A stretch of DNA of 64,000 nt from Cyprinodon diabolis (taxonomy: Eukaryota; Chordata; Actinopteri; Cyprinodontiformes; Cyprinodontidae): assembly GCA_030533445.1 (NCBI GenBank), contig CM060078.1:26155591-26219590 (forward strand). Direction: 5' to 3'. The notes under the pieces were generated by a model that saw only the letters and a program-made list of their open reading frames with translations, did not search any database and was not told the origin of the DNA. This document shows, one piece after another, positions 1 to 11,433 of the stretch (position 1 is its first letter; each line of letters opens with the position of its first letter). Made by a program: the position numbers and the translations under genes.

Positions 1-529
1 GAGCCATATTGATTGTGATCATGTACTTTTTTGTCTGAAAAGTTAAATACTGAAAAACTTGTCTAAAACTCTTATCAGTTAATTAACTCAACACACCTGC
101 GAAGGTTTGTAAGGCCTCTAAAGTGTCTCTGTCTGGTTTGGTTGGCTAAATCAGGTGTTTTTTTAACCCTGGTTCTTAAGACACACTGCCCTGCATGTTT
201 TAGATGTTTCTCTTCAACACAACTAATTCTGATGATTGCATTTCAGCAGAGCCTGTTAATCAATCTAAAAATGCTGGGCAGTGTGCCTTACTGATGAAGA
301 CTCAAAAACACCATCATGAGGAGAACTGCTTAATTGTCCAGTAGATGGAAGACTACACTTTACTCGAAGAGGGTACGCCATAAAATGGCACTGCGGTCTC
401 TATCTGAGCATATCCACAGAAAGTTGAGTGACAGGAGAAAGTGTGATTGGAAAAGGCCCCCCACCAACCGGGATAACAAAGACAAAAGCCCCATTATTAC
501 TACCCTCTGAAAACAGATCCGTTCCGAGT

Positions 530-1060
530 TCGGACCTCGCTTGGATCAGTTAACCGTGTTGAGCTCAGTTCTTTACGTCCGTTTACGCATTACACTAGCA
601 CGGTTCGTCGCCTCCTAGTGACGATCTACGGTACTACTACTCTCTAGTAGGAAAACTTTGTGATTATGTTTTGTTCCGTCCAACGCCTGGATAACGTTTT
701 CTTCCCAAATTGCAATAAGAGCCTTAGTCTCGGTGTCATCCCAGGTTGCAACACGCTCTTTTGAAGCCATTTTAATGAATGTAGTGTTTAGAAAATTTTG
801 ATTATTGTTTACAGTTCTTCTGTTTTTTTGGCTGTTGGCAAACCTCTTACTGATGTACATTACTGCCAGCTACTGGAAGCTGACAGTAAATGGGAAAAGA
901 TGCGGTCTGCTCATGTGCTCTTTATCAGAGAACCGAGCCACAACTGAACCGTGCCGAGCCCTGCTGTTAAACTAGTACTACTTTAGTGTGGTTTGGTTCA
1001 GTCTGGCATGGTCCAGTTCGGTTTGCGTGCCACTTACACTCAACAGTTATCTTGGTTATT
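530..1060 (-). mobile_element. Degenerate DNA transposon, possibly PIF/Harbinger type
   Basis: A more GC-rich island carries many short direct and inverted copies of AACCG/CGGTT-type words (for example GAACCGAGCC, GAACCGTGCC, GGTTTGGTTCAG) on both sides of a short coding remnant with a Myb/SANT-like sequence. PIF/Harbinger elements typically encode a Myb-like protein beside the transposase, which is why that class is suggested. I could not define clear terminal inverted repeats or a target duplication, so the borders are approximate and the class is an inference. Confidence 0.35.
615..770 (-). pseudogene. Myb/SANT-like DNA-binding domain fragment
   Basis: From the ATG at 770 the frame reads MASKERVATWDDTETKALI followed by an IW-containing helix, which is the W..xET+ALIxIW signature of Myb/SANT-like (MSANTD/Harbinger Myb) proteins of fish. 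Only about 35 residues fit the family. After that the frame loses similarity and stops at 615, so the domain (normally about 80-90 residues) is incomplete. The ATG at 770 is preferred over the one at 860 because similarity begins there. There is no intact gene; it is most likely a decayed transposon ORF. Confidence 0.45.
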
Positions 1061-2127
1061 ATGCTCCGACCGATCTCAGCAAGATTTCAAAGGGGTAGTG
1101 TAAATGGGGGTTATAAATCATTAAATGTAGAATTCGGGGGAGCTTAACAAACAGGAAATTCAGGCTGGAGTTGGGGCTTCAAAAGCAAAAACTTACTGAT
1201 TAATCAAACACGGCGAAATAATGTGTCATTCTTTGTGTCAAGTCGCTCTCAAACTAGACTGTCAGAAACATTTTACCAGAGGATTATTTTAAAGGCACGA
1301 CTCCTTGTCACCTGAAATCATGTGTGAAGTTTCCACAATCAGTGATCTGGCGGTGCTGACCCACTGTGCTTTCTAAAGTCCACTCATTGCAGCAATCTAA
1401 CAAGAAATTGCTGAACACCTTCTCCTCCCTCTGACAAGCTATATGAAAATAGTGATGTCCCTCTCTAGTAGGGCATGCCCCCAATGTATTCTATCAATGA
1501 TATCACATTTAAGCAATAATATTGTCAAGTTTAATTTAAACAATGGTTTGACACATTTTACTTCATTCTGAAATGAATCAAGATGACGTTATGAAATGAG
1601 TGACAAAAAGCATTTAACTTAGATGCTTTATTTAACTTCATATACCCCAGAACTGTGGAATATGTCTTTTATTATAATGTGAAAAATAATCTCATATTGG
1701 CCCAAATCCATGTCTAAAGTACAGTTATTGTAGTAAATTACCACTGTGACTGTATTAGCTATCACAGTTTACTCAGTCTCATATTAAATGAAAACCTGTA
1801 ATTAAATATAATTGATCCTCAAATTACACAAAATGTAGTAATTGGTGACAGCAAGTTTTGAAATTGCAGAGGTCAGACATTTTTATAGCTTTCTGGTTTT
1901 CTGAAGTGGTAAAACAGTTTATCTAGCAATATTTTTTTGACTTTAAAATGTTAATATCCTAACTGCCTGCCTTTTTCTGTAAACCTTATTCCTCATTTGT
2001 TTGGGAACATGCAGTCCGAACATTTGCTTACCACTTGTTGAAAAGGACACCGCTTGCTGATTCTATTTGTTATGTCTTATGAAATGGAGCGTTAAAGTGT
2101 ACTGTCCCCCTTTTTTTTTTCTTCCAG

Positions 2128-2238
2128 TAACATAGCTGAAGCTCTTGTCAGTAAAGGCCTCGCCACAGTCATCAGATACAGACAGGATGATGACCAGCGC
2201 TCCTCCCACTATGATGAGCTGCTCGCTGCAGAGGCACG
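2128..2238 (+). CDS. SND1: SND1 internal exon (end of SN3 domain, part 1)
   Basis: SND1 (Tudor-SN, p100) is a multi-domain protein of four staphylococcal-nuclease-like repeats plus a Tudor/SN5 module. It acts in RNA-induced silencing, edited-RNA turnover, splicing and transcriptional co-activation. This exon follows a CAG acceptor at 2125-2127 and ends at a GTGAGA donor at 2239. The first base completes a split codon. The frame then reads [20 protein letters not shown] and continues to LLAAEA, essentially identical to vertebrate SND1 in the third nuclease-like repeat. The last two bases (CG) join the next exon to give Arg. The flanking exons at 4194, 8540 and 26666 continue the protein without a break in frame. 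Confidence 0.97.
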
Positions 2239-4193
2239 GTGAGAAACTCCTCTCTCTCACATCAGCTCACACTTTGTGTTCCTTTATAATTGTTTGTGTC
2301 TGGAAATGTGGATTAAATGCAGCATCACCCACCGACATGAACCACCTTGCACATATGTTTAAAATTAACTTGATAAATTAGCCTTTAGGAAGTGATAGCA
2401 AAATAAAAGAGAAAACGTTAAGGGTCATTACATTGTCTAAGGTCACCACCTTGTTAGCTATTTAAATTTATTTCAAGTATCAAAATAATTACTGTCCATA
2501 AGGGTGGTGAATCACTTCCTGAGGAAATATGTTACTACTCTTGCCCATATTAACGACCCCTTTATATTATTTTCCTCTCTTCCTTTTAAGGGTTTTCCTT
2601 GTTTCTTTTTGTATGCTTGGGCTCACATGCACCAACCCAGGCGCCAGACGTTAAATCAGAGTCTCTCTTTACTCAGGCCCTATGAATATAATTATGTGGA
2701 GGTGCAGTGGAGAGATTTAGTACAAGCTTTATTACTCTGCCATAGATTAAGATCTGCTTGCTGTAGGTAGAGCAGATGCAGCTGCAACCTTTTTTTTAAT
2801 GGCATTAACTCGTTCTCTTCACTGTCTTTCACACAGTGTCACCGGCCATCTGCCCTTATTTCTTCTCCTGCCCATTCCTGCCATCTCTGCTCTTTTTGTA
2901 CATGTCCTTGTTTCTTCTCCTTTGCCGCTTTCCGTTTTGTCCTTCTACGGCCTTGCTCTTCTGGGTCTCCTTTCCCTCATTTCTTTTTTTCACTTTTCCA
3001 TCTCTCTTTGCCTCCTTTCCCTCTCTCTCTCTCTGTCCCTAGTCGGGTCCTATAAGAGATGATGAGCGGTTTCTGTCTATCACCTCAGTTATATTTTTAG
3101 CTCCCATTGCATAAAGCTAGTGGCCCACAGCCTTCAAGGAGCCTCCCCCTGGCTATTAAAATGCACATCTTTACTGTACAAGCTAACATAAATGTAGATG
3201 GCTCATCTTAGCTGCTCTTGTCCGTCCAAGTGACCCCTTGCAGAACAGGAACTTCAAGTTGTCTTCATTACATATAATGAACTAGGCTTTTTTTCCATCA
3301 AAGAAGACCCTAAGCCATTTCAGACGATAGATGATGTCTCTCCATTTCCCTTTTCACCTTTATGGGCCAGGCTCCCATTAGGATTATTTTATTACTCTGG
3401 TCTCTTTTTTTTCATGTTAACCCCAAGCTTTTATTGGTGCAAAAAATATAGTCCTTTTTTTATTCATTACACGAGTGCTTTTCATTTATTCAATTAATCT
3501 CAATTTAAAAGGCAAAACACATATTGATTGAATATATACAGAGTTTCTAAGCATTTTGAGATTTTATCTTCTAGTTCATGAAAACCTACAGATCTCAGCT
3601 TCACAATAAAATTAGACTAGTAAAAAACCATCCATTTTTAAAGATATTTTAGATTCAGTGATGTTTTGGCTTCAGTTAGACGCCATATAAGGAGGGTTGG
3701 AGTTTTGAGCGCTATATCCAAGCATAACAACTGGTCGTTTAGGGGATGGAAATGTGTATTTGGTGAAATTGTTTTACAAAAAGTCTAAATTCTGATATGA
3801 ATCTGTTTAACACGATAAAATTTCGTATTGTATGACCAGACTAAATTAACAATTTGATTAAATGATCTTTAAAGATGCTTCTTTATTGAACATTAAAAGG
3901 ATGATTTTAATTTGTTGGTGAGTGCTGATGTCTGTTTCAGTGATTTGATGTGTAACTTTAACCCATCCCTTAAGAAGCAGCATGCAGCCTGGAGCACCTG
4001 GGGAACTATTTAGGGCTAATAGCCTAGTGGCCGGCTGTAGGGTTTGAACTGGGTGCTGATTTCTGCAGAACATCCAGCCCTCTGCTCTGAACATCAAGCT
4101 TAAACCATAATGCTAGTTTAGATGTATTGTTATGAAAATATGCATGAATGAATGGATGGATTGATTTTTAATGGCGTTATTGTTTGCATGCAG
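2239..4193 (+). other. SND1: SND1 intron, 1955 bp
   Basis: The intron starts at the GTGAGA donor and ends with GCATGCAG. It contains a pyrimidine-rich, CT-repetitive tract at about 2960-3042. At 3965-4090 there is a patch with a GTTTGAAC motif that faintly resembles a fish SINE, too decayed to classify. I see no other feature and no coding exon. Confidence 0.85.
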
Positions 4194-4266
4194 GGCCATC
4201 AAGAACGGAAAGGGGCTGCACAGCAAAAAGGAGGTCCCCATCCACAGAGTGGCTGATATCTCAGGG
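4194..4266 (+). CDS. SND1: SND1 internal exon (end of SN3 domain, part 2)
   Basis: This 73-bp exon lies between acceptor TGCATGCAG and donor GTATGC. Its first G completes the Arg codon begun in the previous exon. It then encodes [20 protein letters not shown] and ends DISG, matching the C-terminal edge of the third nuclease-like repeat of vertebrate SND1. It ends in phase 0, and the next exon starts on a whole codon. The short length and phases fit a single unbroken SND1 frame across the window. Confidence 0.97.
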
Positions 4267-5439
4267 GTATGCATCTTTTTAACATTTTTTTTTTTTATAA
4301 TGCATGTTTATTCATCCTACGCTAGGAAATAAGATGGTTTACATGATGTGGATAATAGGATGAGCATTCATGTGCTGTGGCTATAATTGGAATTAAATCG
4401 TTTTAAATGTGGAGTCATTTGCACATAAACAACATAACTCTTAAAAGATACGTTAGGGCCAGTAATTCTGAGAAAATGATCTATAATCATTGACTCATCC
4501 TCAGTGGCCTCTAAAAATAAACATCATTAATAGAGGCATCTCGGTCCTTGCCTGTTTACGTGTGCTCAGGGGCTTGATTGAGGCGTCATTTGGCTAATGA
4601 AGCCTGATTGGAAGGGCTCATCACACGAACATTATTGTGGGAAATTCATAAAACCATGCAGTAAAGGTTGAATGGTGAGCTGTTTTTTGTTCATATGCTC
4701 AAACCAGGTTTTTTTTTATTATTTTTTTTATTTTTGTGCAGTTCCATTTGTGCAGTTATTTACCACATGTCAAACATGTTTATATATCATTTTTAGCTGT
4801 TATAAACCCAACACAAGCAGAGAGAAATGAAAGAGTGACTGGTCCAAATTAGGCAAAGGTTAGAGGGCAAACTCCACTCCAGCAGCCAGCGTAGTCTGGA
4901 GAACGGGTTTCAAAGTCGGGTTATTTCTGATAAATTGACTGAGTAGCAGACATTTCTGAGGCCAACTTTACTGCTTAAACTCTTTTTTAAGATGAATATC
5001 TATATATAAAAGAAAATTAAAGTCACCTTTTGTAGTCACCACAGCTGCTGGGGGAGCAATGCACTGTGGGATATCTTGCTGCTTACTACCTCTCCCCTAT
5101 AATAATCCTGGTGTAATCTAAAAAGGCCTACCTGCAGGCCAGGCCCTTCTTCCACGACCCCAGGAAAGTCAAAATAACCTCCGTGAAATTGTATTGAAAT
5201 GTGGCCGAGGTTGTCAAAAGTTCCAGGCGCTTATAGAGATATTTTGTGATGCTCTTTGTATCTCCGACATGTTCTACAGCACTCTGAAGCTACAATACAT
5301 TTATACTTATTAGCCCTTGGCTGTCACTGGGTTCAGGTCAGTACCATTATGCTACTGCAAAACCCTCCCTTAACTCCTTTGTCTTCAGTAGGACATGCTT
5401 GATCTGCAGCACAGTTTGGTTTGTTGCCAGAATGTGTGG

Positions 5440-5443
<4 letters not shown>

Positions 5444-5513
<70 letters not shown>
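5444..5513. repeat. (AC)n microsatellite, about 35 units
   Basis: An uninterrupted run of alternating A and C of about 70 bp. A smaller AC run follows at 5614-5630. Open frames through it (for example a poly-Cys/Val frame on the - strand) are products of the repeat. Confidence 0.98.
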
Positions 5514-5514
<1 letters not shown>

Positions 5515-6824
5515 AGTTGTTTGGCAAGGCTAATGTTAACATTTTTTAAAGCATTACAAGGACAAAAATAACACTGTTGCTCACCATCCCCAAAATACTT
5601 CCCTCTAATTCATGCACACACACACACACGCATGCATATAGCACTACATAGACAGAGCCGTCCCTGTCAGAAATACACACTTCTATACGTCAGCATCCTT
5701 TGCTAAAGGTCTGTTGAAAGGGATTATGCACGTTGAGTGGGATGCAGTCACAAATAGTGCAGAGATAGGTTTATAAATGTATACTGTAGGAGATGCACAG
5801 AGGTGGTGGGAGGAGAGTGGATAAGGCACTTGACTCACCTCGTGCCTCTAAAGGTTGCATAATGAGGTCCTCTTCTTTCACTTGTCTCTCCCTTTTTCTG
5901 AACCAAGTTAGGCTGCACAGCCCACACTTGCTGCAGGTGTGGTAAATGTTTGTGTGAACTGGAGTGTCATCTCCCACTCGAGGGGTTATTTTGGAATGCA
6001 GTGGGTGGAGTTCAGGTGGAACATCTTATGGCTTTAGTATATACCCTCACTAACACATTCCCATTTGAAGCGCACTGATGATGTGCTCTTTATTTTGTTT
6101 TTAGTAAATATGTTGCTTTGAGCTGTATTTCACTCCCTGGTGGAAAGATGGGATGAAAGAAAATATTGATAAGTTTAGTTTTGGAAACACTTTGAGCTCT
6201 CAGTAATTTACTTTAGCAAATGGTTAGCTTTTGTTTTGTTTTGTTTTTTTTTGCTTTGGTTCCGACTTTGTGTCTGAGCCTTTGTTCCTACTCCTGTGTC
6301 CATGCTGGCTCATTCAAACACAACACTGGTGCATGACTCACCGGTCTGTTGTGCCTACATGCTCATGCCTGGAGTAGGTTCACATTAAATTATTTTTTTA
6401 TCGTTTATGAATCTTCTTTTGCTTCTGCAGCACTAGCAGTGCCTGAATACACGATTTAGCTCAGATTATAATTTTTGGCCCAAGTACACCAAGAAATTGT
6501 GAGTCACTCTTTCTGACGGAGATGGGAGCAGAACGGGGGAATAATTTTTGATTACATGATGCTCCAGATGTGTCACTGCGAGAGACAAGGCACACTTTAT
6601 ATTATTAAAATATAAAGATACCTGAAAAAAAGCACACTTATTAAAGCATGTGTGAGTGAAACTTACCTTAAACTTACATTAAAAGGCATAGGATACATTT
6701 TATGTTAAAATTAAAATTGTCCTTTCAGGAATTATTTATTTTCTATTATGGCACCCAACTAAGTTCAAGGATTTCAACAATTCCATCTTGGAAATGCCAT
6801 CCTTGAATTATGTGTAGTTTCCAC

Positions 6825-7200
6825 TAGGGCTGCAACTAAGGATTATTTTGCAGATCGATTAATCTGTTGATTATTTTTTTCAATTAATCGATTAATAATC
6901 AGATAGCCAAAGGTTCCTTAAAGAATGTTTTCCAAATGAATCTGCTGAAACTCGAACTTTTCCTCTTGAGGAGTTCTGGATAGAGCACAGACAAACACTA
7001 TTTTTATTTTAAATGCAAAATCTTTTAAAAAAATATTTTATTTTTTACAATTTTTGTATAAATACTGCTTTAAGTGGGTTACTCTGTCAGCTAATGGCAT
7101 GTTTTAGAGTCTCCACTCTCCAGTTAATGATTAATCAATTACTAAATTAGTTGATAATTATTTCAATAATCGATTAATCTGATTAATTATTTCAGCCCAA
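6825..7200 (+). mobile_element. hAT-type MITE, complete, 8-bp target duplication
   Basis: The 376-bp element starts TAGGGCTGCAACTAA and ends TTATTTCAGCCCAA, giving short imperfect terminal inverted repeats (TAGGGCTG / TTGGGCTG). It is flanked on both sides by GTTTCCAC (6817-6824 and 7201-7208), an 8-bp target duplication as expected for the hAT superfamily. Subterminal regions are rich in ATTAATCGATTAAT-like palindromes. It has no coding capacity. Two further copies of the family lie at 11047 and 18853 in the same orientation. Confidence 0.88.
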
Positions 7201-7644
7201 GTTTCCACCCATAATCGGATTACCAAAATCTTCCGCTTGAATTTGAGTTTTTAAGTTTACTCAGTAGCTGCATTTCCATTACAAATGTATGCAAAACTGT
7301 CAATATTCTGCTCAATTCAAAAATGTAAAGTTCTGCAATTGCTGTATTTCTATTAAATGGAAAATACCGTAAAAGTTGTACTTGAATATGTTTATTTACT
7401 TGATAAATCTGAAAACTACATGGCAGCGGCAGAGATATTTTTATATTTTATCTTTAGTGGGCTCATCATCCTCACACTTCTTCCAGTCTTTTTCTTCATC
7501 TTTTTACCAGGCAGAAAGGTCTAGTTGCAGATCACGTGACTCGTGTTATCAGAAAAGCATTGTTTGCAAAATGTCAGAAATCTTATGACTGAAAAACCAC
7601 CTCATCAAATCGTTAAAAAAAAGTATTTTCACAATTATAATGAG

Positions 7645-7850
7645 CTCTATGACAACTCCACTACTTCCTGAACTTAAGGCAGCTATTCTGTTCCCTGTCT
7701 TTAATGGATGGACTGATTAATTCAGGTGTGCTGGACATGGCTACTGAGGTCAGGCACACTTGAATTAATCCGTTCATCCAGTAGAAAAAGACGGGGGAAA
7801 AATAAAGTGCTGCCTTGTGTTCAGGATGTAATGGAGTTGTGCATACAGCC
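7645..7850. repeat. Long foldback (palindromic) element, arms about 95 nt
   Basis: The left arm (about 7645-7738) and the reverse complement of the right arm (about 7750-7850) share the blocks ACAACTCCA, CCTGAAC, AAGGCAGC, CTGTCTTT/CCGTCTTT, GATTAATTCA and GTGTGC in the same order, separated by a short loop near 7745. RNA from either strand would fold into a near-continuous hairpin. It is probably a palindromic MITE. I could not define a target duplication and saw no second copy in the window. Confidence 0.75.
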
Positions 7851-8539
7851 TAATTGCTCAATTTAATGGTTAATGGAAACATGCCTGGTTAACGACGGCC
7901 TTCTAACTGGGGACAGCTACATATATTTTTTTCTGATGCAAAAAATAAAAACCAAAAGATACTAAACAATGAAAGCACCTATAAACTCTGTGGTCTGGCT
8001 GCCGACTCCCTGTTGGATTAATATGTCCTAGCGGTGGCTTGAGCGGTTTGCCTTCTTTTGTCAGCTGTGGGTTGTGTCACCCCTAACTCCAAATGGAAAT
8101 AACATGCTTTTTAGAACCATGTTTATTTTTCTTTCTAAGGGTCATCTTTTAGCTGGTTAAAAATGTAAACACAGCTGTTTAATTTTTTTTTTGCTAGTCC
8201 TAATGTTAAATCTTTTTGTTGGGGCAGAAAACTACATTATAATACTCTGACAATAATGCTTATTCTGTCTTTAACTGTGCTACCAATCGTTCCCCATATA
8301 TTCTTTTAATAAATATGTTTTTATTAAGTAACACTGGGGATATAGATTACATGTCTATGTACAATGCTCACCTTCTGCTAGGAAAAGCCTATTACAGGTT
8401 TTTAGTAATAGCCATTTTAGAATGAGTTGCCAAGTTTGCCAAATGGTGCATAATCCACTTATGGTTTCTTTCATGTCCCACAGATTTAGATGTCTTGTTG
8501 CCATTTGTTTCAAATATTTCTTTTTTGTCTTTTCTACAG

Positions 8540-8681
8540 GAAACACAGAAAGCCAAGCAGTTCCTCCCCTTCCTTCAGAGAGCTGGTCGGTCAGAAGCTG
8601 TTGTCGAATACGTCTTTAGCGGTTCTCGTCTCAAGCTCTACATGCCCAAAGAGACCTGCCTCATCACATTTCTCCTGGCTG
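8540..8681 (+). CDS. SND1: SND1 internal exon (SN3-SN4 linker and start of SN4)
   Basis: The exon is bounded by acceptor TTTTCTACAG and donor GTAGGT. It begins in phase 0 with [20 protein letters not shown] and continues through a [11 protein letters not shown] motif to CLITFLLAG. This is the linker and the first beta strands of the fourth nuclease-like repeat of SND1. It differs from mammalian SND1 at only a few positions (for example Met for Leu after KLY). It ends with a single G that forms Gly with the next exon, 18 kb downstream. Confidence 0.97.
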
Positions 8682-9898
8682 GTAGGTTTTCTTTTCTAAT
8701 CTCAGAGTCCTTTTAGGTTTTATTGTGAGTGATTCAATGTAAATAGCCAGTTTTTGAGTTTTTAAATCACTCTCAACATTGTTTAAAAAATGGAATTTGC
8801 TTGTCAAACTTTAAATAAAACCCAAAACTGGCACCAGCTGGAATTATTCAGTGCATCTGTTTTTCCTTCATTGTTCAGTGCATCATATCCAAATAAATAT
8901 GGCAAATATTTAACTAATCACTGAGCCTATAACAAGGTGAAGGTGAGTTTAATGTTATTCATAGATTCATGTTCCTACTTCAGGGTAGATGGATGGCAGC
9001 AGATGTTATTGGGTCACCTTTCTCTGCTTCAGATTGAACTTGAAGTTCTTGAAATATTCTCCGCTACACTTTTTTATTTAATTGGGTTGAAAGAAAGATA
9101 CCTTTTCTTTGAACAACTCACCAGTTCAGCTTGATCTTATTAGCTCCTAATCAGAGTTAATTAGCTTTGAATGTATTTAGTAGAAGGTTGATCTGGAAGT
9201 TTCTGTCGAGCACCACTAGTGTTCCTAAGAACAAACATTGGTATTCATACCACAGGATGAGAGCCTTCCATCTAATTGATTCTTTTGATAATTTTTCCCC
9301 CCTACAATTAATTATTTAAACTCCTTTGCTTATGAAAGAAAAACACAACAAAGTGATTGTAATGGTGTAAAACTTGTGAAAAGGGAATTGAGGATTTGGA
9401 TGTTTTTACAGTTAAAGAGTAAACACATTTTAGTCCCAAGAGTTTTTGTTTTAAACTTTTAGAAGGTCAAGTTGTGAAGGTTTGATATGTTCCCAGAATA
9501 TCAACTTGTACCTTTTGGCATTTCAGGAAGAGTCTGTTTATTTCCCCTGTTACAGGTTGTAATCGTCTTTTAGCTCATAAGCAGCAACTCTGGGGACATG
9601 TGTTGAAATAAACATAACTGCAACAATAAACTTATCTGATCAAACCTGAAAGAAAGCTATAATAACAGGTGAATCTCTAAAAGAAAAAAAAATTTTTTTG
9701 TTAAAGCTTAAAATAAGAACAGTTGAAAAGAACCGTAACCACAAAAACCTGTGTGCTAAATGCTTGGATATGACTCCTGTTGCATGAATTGCAGCAGTAA
9801 TGTAGCATGACATGGAGAATATCGAGCTGGTTCTTCTAAGATAAAGTCTAGTTTGTGTTAATATTGACCTTCAGTGCATCTCTATTTCTGGGTATGTT

Positions 9899-10005
9899 GT
9901 AGGGCTGGACAATAAGGCTAAAATGCATATCGGGATATGTGTCTTAATTTTGATGCTATGGTTTAATTTCAATGGCGATATAAACTATGTGAAAGCCTCA
10001 GGAAA
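9899..10005 (+). mobile_element. hAT-like repeat fragment
   Basis: The stretch starts TAGGGCTGGACAATAAGG and continues with CATATCGGGATAT and GGCGATATAAAC. This resembles the abundant fish repeat whose end reads TAGGGCTGGGCGATAT. Only one end is recognisable and no partner terminus was found. Confidence 0.4.
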
Positions 10006-11046
10006 ACTACCAAGAATCCCCAACAAATGCAAGTACAAACTTGGGGAAAATGATTTTCTAGTTATTTTCTTACTTTGCTATGTCTGGAAAACTCTTTAGT
10101 TATAATATTTTAGAAATATTAGTATATGAGCTGTGTTTGAGCTCCAAGCTAAACAGATTAGACCCACATTTAACCAGGTAATTATCTCTCTCCCATATTT
10201 CTCAGTCTATCGGTTCTTGTCTCACAGATTCTGTTATTACTTCCTTTATATTTTGTGATTAAGTTTCATACGTTCAAAAGAAAGAAAAAAAACAAAAAAC
10301 ACCCAAACCTGAAAGACAATGATTACAAATCATCATAAATTAGCAAAGTAACTCATAACCAGCTCTAAAAATGAAAACAAAAGGTCAGCAGTCAGTTGGA
10401 AAACGCCTAAATTTTAATGAACTCCTAATGATGCTGTAGGTGGTGTTTCTTCCCTTCTTTCCCTCATATGCCACACATTACCCCTTACTCCACTCTGATT
10501 TATGTTTTTCTGTTTGTCAATAGAAGTTTGATTTATTTAGAACGTTTCATTTTTGGTAAAACCAAACAGAACTTGGCTGTATTTCTTCTTTAACCAGTGA
10601 CCCTTCCTAGTGTGAACCAAACCTTTATCACAGCAAAGATTGGCTAAGTCAAAACCAAATAACCACTTAAAACGCCGCATAACATCACTGTCAGTCGGTG
10701 GTGACGACGAGGTGCTCAGTTCTTTAAGCTGTAGATTATTAGCATCACGCTTTATACACAGTTTATCTGCAGCATTCTGTTTCTCATTCTAAAATCAGAG
10801 ACATTTGAGTTGCAGCTCTTTCTCTTTGGCTTAAATCAACTTTCCTCTAGAGTCAGTTGATTCTAGAGCACTCTGTGACGTATATCCAGATATTGAAAAA
10901 GTATTTAAATGTCATAACACTGTTATGGAATAAACCTACATTCCTCAGGTCAGATGAGTTTGCTTGGATGCTAAACGCAGAGATACCATGGATGTTGAAG
11001 CCCATATTGTTATGCCCTGTAAACAGCCAGCAACCTTTAATGGGTT

Positions 11047-11433
11047 TAGGGCTGCAACTAACAATTATTTTGCAAATCCGTTGATTATTTTTATTTGTTT
11101 GATGAATCGATTAATAATCGGATACCTAAAGTTTCCTTAAAGAAAATTTAGAGAAAGACATTTTTTTAAGAAATTACACCAGGTAAACTAACTTTTCCAC
11201 TTGAGGATTTCTGGGTAGAGCATATTGACATGCGAAAAGGTTTTTTAATCTTGAATGCAAAATGTTTTTTTTTTTTTTTACAATTTTGGAATAATTAATG
11301 CTCTAAGTTAGTAATAAGTTGGCGTGTTTCAGAGTCTCCTTACTCAAGTCAACGAATAATCGATTACTAAATTAGTTGACCATTATTTCAATTATTTCGA
11401 TGAACCACGATTAATCCGATTGTTCCAGCCATG
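11047..11433 (+). mobile_element. hAT-type MITE, complete, second copy
   Basis: This 387-bp element starts TAGGGCTGCAACTAAC and ends GATTGTTCCAGCCATG. It is flanked by AATGGGTT at 11039-11046 and 11434-11441, a perfect 8-bp target duplication. The internal sequence matches the copy at 6825 (GGATACCTAAAGTTTCCTTAAAG, an ATTTCTGGGTAGAGCAT block, then ACGAATAATCGATTACTAA). It is diverged and non-coding. Confidence 0.88.

Larger units (their letters stand above)
1..2127 (+). other. SND1: SND1 intron (3' part), upstream of first visible exon
   Basis: The stretch ends in a pyrimidine-rich tract and CAG acceptor at 2111-2127, directly before an SND1 exon, so it is the end of an intron that starts outside the window. 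I found no SND1 exon in it. It holds a Myb/SANT-like transposon remnant around 530-1060 (listed separately). The rest is AT-rich with no other recognisable feature. Confidence 0.75.
4267..8539 (+). other. SND1: SND1 intron, 4273 bp
   Basis: The intron runs from donor GTATGC to acceptor TTTTCTACAG. It contains an AC microsatellite (5444-5513), a complete hAT-type MITE with target duplications (6825-7200) and a long foldback repeat (7645-7850). At 4510-4680 there is a block with several ATTAAT/TAATGA words that might be conserved non-coding DNA. No coding sequence was recognised. Confidence 0.85.

Noticed and set aside
5333..5542. Cys/Val-rich open frame
   Set aside because: It is the translation of the AC microsatellite.
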